Source: Patescibacteria group bacterium (lineage in GTDB: Bacteria; Patescibacteriota; Minisyncoccia; Phycocordibacterales; PALSA-1337). From it: a DNA stretch of 21,985 bases. Positions 21,025 through 21,985 of this stretch are shown piece after piece. The DNA lies in assembly GCA_004298345.1 (NCBI GenBank), contig SCTV01000007.1, positions 1 through 21,985 of the forward strand. Reading direction: 5' to 3'. The notes below the pieces were generated by a model that was not told the DNA's origin, searched no databases, and saw only the letters and a list, made by a program, of their open reading frames with translations. The first letter of the stretch is position 1. The number at the start of each line of letters is the position of its first letter. A program made the position numbers and the translations under genes.

Positions 21025-21774
21025 TTATAATATTTTTTGAAACACAAAAAGGTGTTCGTGCATTATCAGTAAGAAATTTGCTTCCTTTGATTTTGTGACC
21101 CAAAAACCTGTTGCTTTGCAATTAAATTGTCTTTTTATTATGTCCTCCTTTAAAACAAAACCTACTTTCAAAAATCTTTCCATAACCTTGAATGCAAGAG
21201 GTTGATACATTTTATTTCTACGTGTATCTCCCATTAAAATTGCACAGTATCTTCCTTTCTTTAAGACACGAAACAACTCCTTAGCGACTTTTTCTATTTC
21301 GTCAACAAAAGCATCTATGTCATGTATGCCGGACAAATCCTCTTTAATCTTGCCTTCACTGTATTTTATGATATCTGCGTACGGAGGATGAGTTAAAACA
21401 AAATCAATTTCATTATCTTTAATAAAACTCATATCCCTCGCATCACATTTCACCACTCTTTGTTTTGATTTATTATCAACCTCAAATTCAAGAGATTTTT
21501 TCGTCCTCTCCAATGCTTCTTCATTTACATCAATACAAGTAATGTGACGATTTAAAATTTTAGCTTCTATCGCCGTGGTGCCTCCACCGATCATGCAGTC
21601 AAGCAAATGATCTTTTTCTTTTGAATAGCGTAAAATAAGATTGCGAGCCACTTCGGGTGACCAATTTCCACGCCAATCAGATTTATGTGTAGCCCAGTTT
21701 CCTCGACGAGGGAATGCCCAAACGGTTGTACACTCTAATTCAAATTCATCTGGATGTAGGCCAAGTTCTTTCAT
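21025..21774 (-). CDS. DNA methyltransferase, N4/N6 type (beta-class motif order)
   Basis: 249 residues. Motif X comes first (TVWAFPRRGNWATHKSDWRGNWSPEVARNLILRYS, 17-51), then the SAM loop LLDCMIGGGTTAIEA (57-71), and then the catalytic motif IV as THPPY (128-132). Family members normally have (D/N/S)PPY; His before PPY is a deviation that could lower activity. The motif order X-I-IV is that of beta-class amino-methyltransferases; the target recognition part would be in the C-terminal region. The gene starts one base inside the stop of the partial gene upstream (TAATG), so the pair is translated together, as in many restriction-modification systems. The sequence specificity is unknown. Confidence 0.85.
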   Translation of the reverse strand: MKELGLHPDEFELECTTVWAFPRRGNWATHKSDWRGNWSPEVARNLILRYSKEKDHLLDCMIGGGTTAIEAKILNRHITCIDVNEEALERTKKSLEFEVDNKSKQRVVKCDARDMSFIKDNEIDFVLTHPPYADIIKYSEGKIKEDLSGIHDIDAFVDEIEKVAKELFRVLKKGRYCAILMGDTRRNKMYQPLAFKVMERFLKVGFVLKEDIIKRQFNCKATGFWVTKSKEANFLLIMHEHLFVFQKIL

Positions 21775-21985
21775 TATTTCAATAAGTTGGGTAGCATTTC
21801 GGAAAATAAGTTGTAATTAAGCATTTCCCAATCCTGTGTAAAATACCTTGTCTTAAGATCCGTAAAGTTGTTTTCGCCATCAGGAGATAACCAATGGTTC
21901 CCATCTGTTATCCATGTGAATTTCAACATAGCGTCGAACTTTTTATTGATTGAATTAATATCTTCCTTTAAGTCAACGTACTCGC
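21774..21985 (-). CDS. 3' end of a gene coupled to the methyltransferase (possible restriction endonuclease)
   Basis: Only the last 69 codons are in the window; the frame is open to the right edge and stops at TAA 21776-21774, overlapping the methyltransferase ATG. The piece contains FDAMLKFTWITDGNHW and RYFTQDWEMLNYNLFSEMLP, aromatic and acidic, with no recognisable catalytic motif. Type II restriction enzymes commonly lie next to their methylase in this way, so a restriction enzyme is the natural guess, but it rests on position alone. Confidence 0.55.
   Translation of the reverse strand, partial: EYVDLKEDINSINKKFDAMLKFTWITDGNHWLSPDGENNFTDLKTRYFTQDWEMLNYNLFSEMLPNLLK

Overview
The window looks like a contig end from a Patescibacteria/CPR genome, probably Parcubacteria-like. 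This rests on the small compact gene set, the divergent peptidoglycan genes (short MurE, FtsW, MurG), a GluRS with an HAGN instead of HIGH motif, many small secreted or membrane proteins of unknown function, and the near absence of Shine-Dalgarno sites. Several genes instead start 6-8 nt after a TGnTATA(C/G)T element, which suggests leaderless mRNAs. No rRNA, tRNA or CRISPR was found. The first 13 bases match the 3' end of the Illumina adapter and are an artefact of the contig edge.

Layout. 14-1330 (+): end of a branched-chain amino-acid-type ABC binding protein and its LivF-like ATPase. 1383-1494: a MITE-like nested inverted repeat. 1512-5190 (+): a DUF456 membrane protein, a membrane-anchored helical protein, the tRNA hydroxylase TrhO, a secreted lytic transglycosylase behind a near-consensus promoter, and a Nudix hydrolase. 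5340-8382 (-): a small membrane protein, an EnvC-like M23 murein hydrolase and gltX, the last two overlapping. 8462-9742 (+): a GC-rich P-loop protein of unknown function. 9892-10398 (-): a membrane-anchored extracytoplasmic protein. 10518-14167 (-): a tight zwf-ftsW-murG operon. 14318-14698 (+): a DUF4383 membrane protein. 14761-14965: a palindrome-rich spacer. 14971-15615 (-): a second GC-rich orphan gene. 15724-17473 (-): murE and a DUF2000 protein. 17723-18013 (-): a membrane-tethered winged-helix protein.

From about 18.1 kb to the right edge the sequence becomes much more AT-rich and looks like an acquired defence or accessory island. It holds a compact minus-strand operon of a multiubiquitin-domain protein, an E1-like ThiF enzyme with an N-terminal DUF6791 region, and a DUF6527 protein. 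This is a bacterial ubiquitin-like conjugation cassette with no E2 or JAB gene visible. Divergent from it across a region rich in inverted repeats lies an XRE repressor plus ImmA/IrrE (M78) metalloprotease pair. Convergent with that pair is a beta-class DNA methyltransferase, preceded by the 3' end of a gene that may encode its restriction partner. The Ubl/E1/DUF6527 operon, possibly controlled by the XRE/ImmA switch, is the most interesting system in the window.
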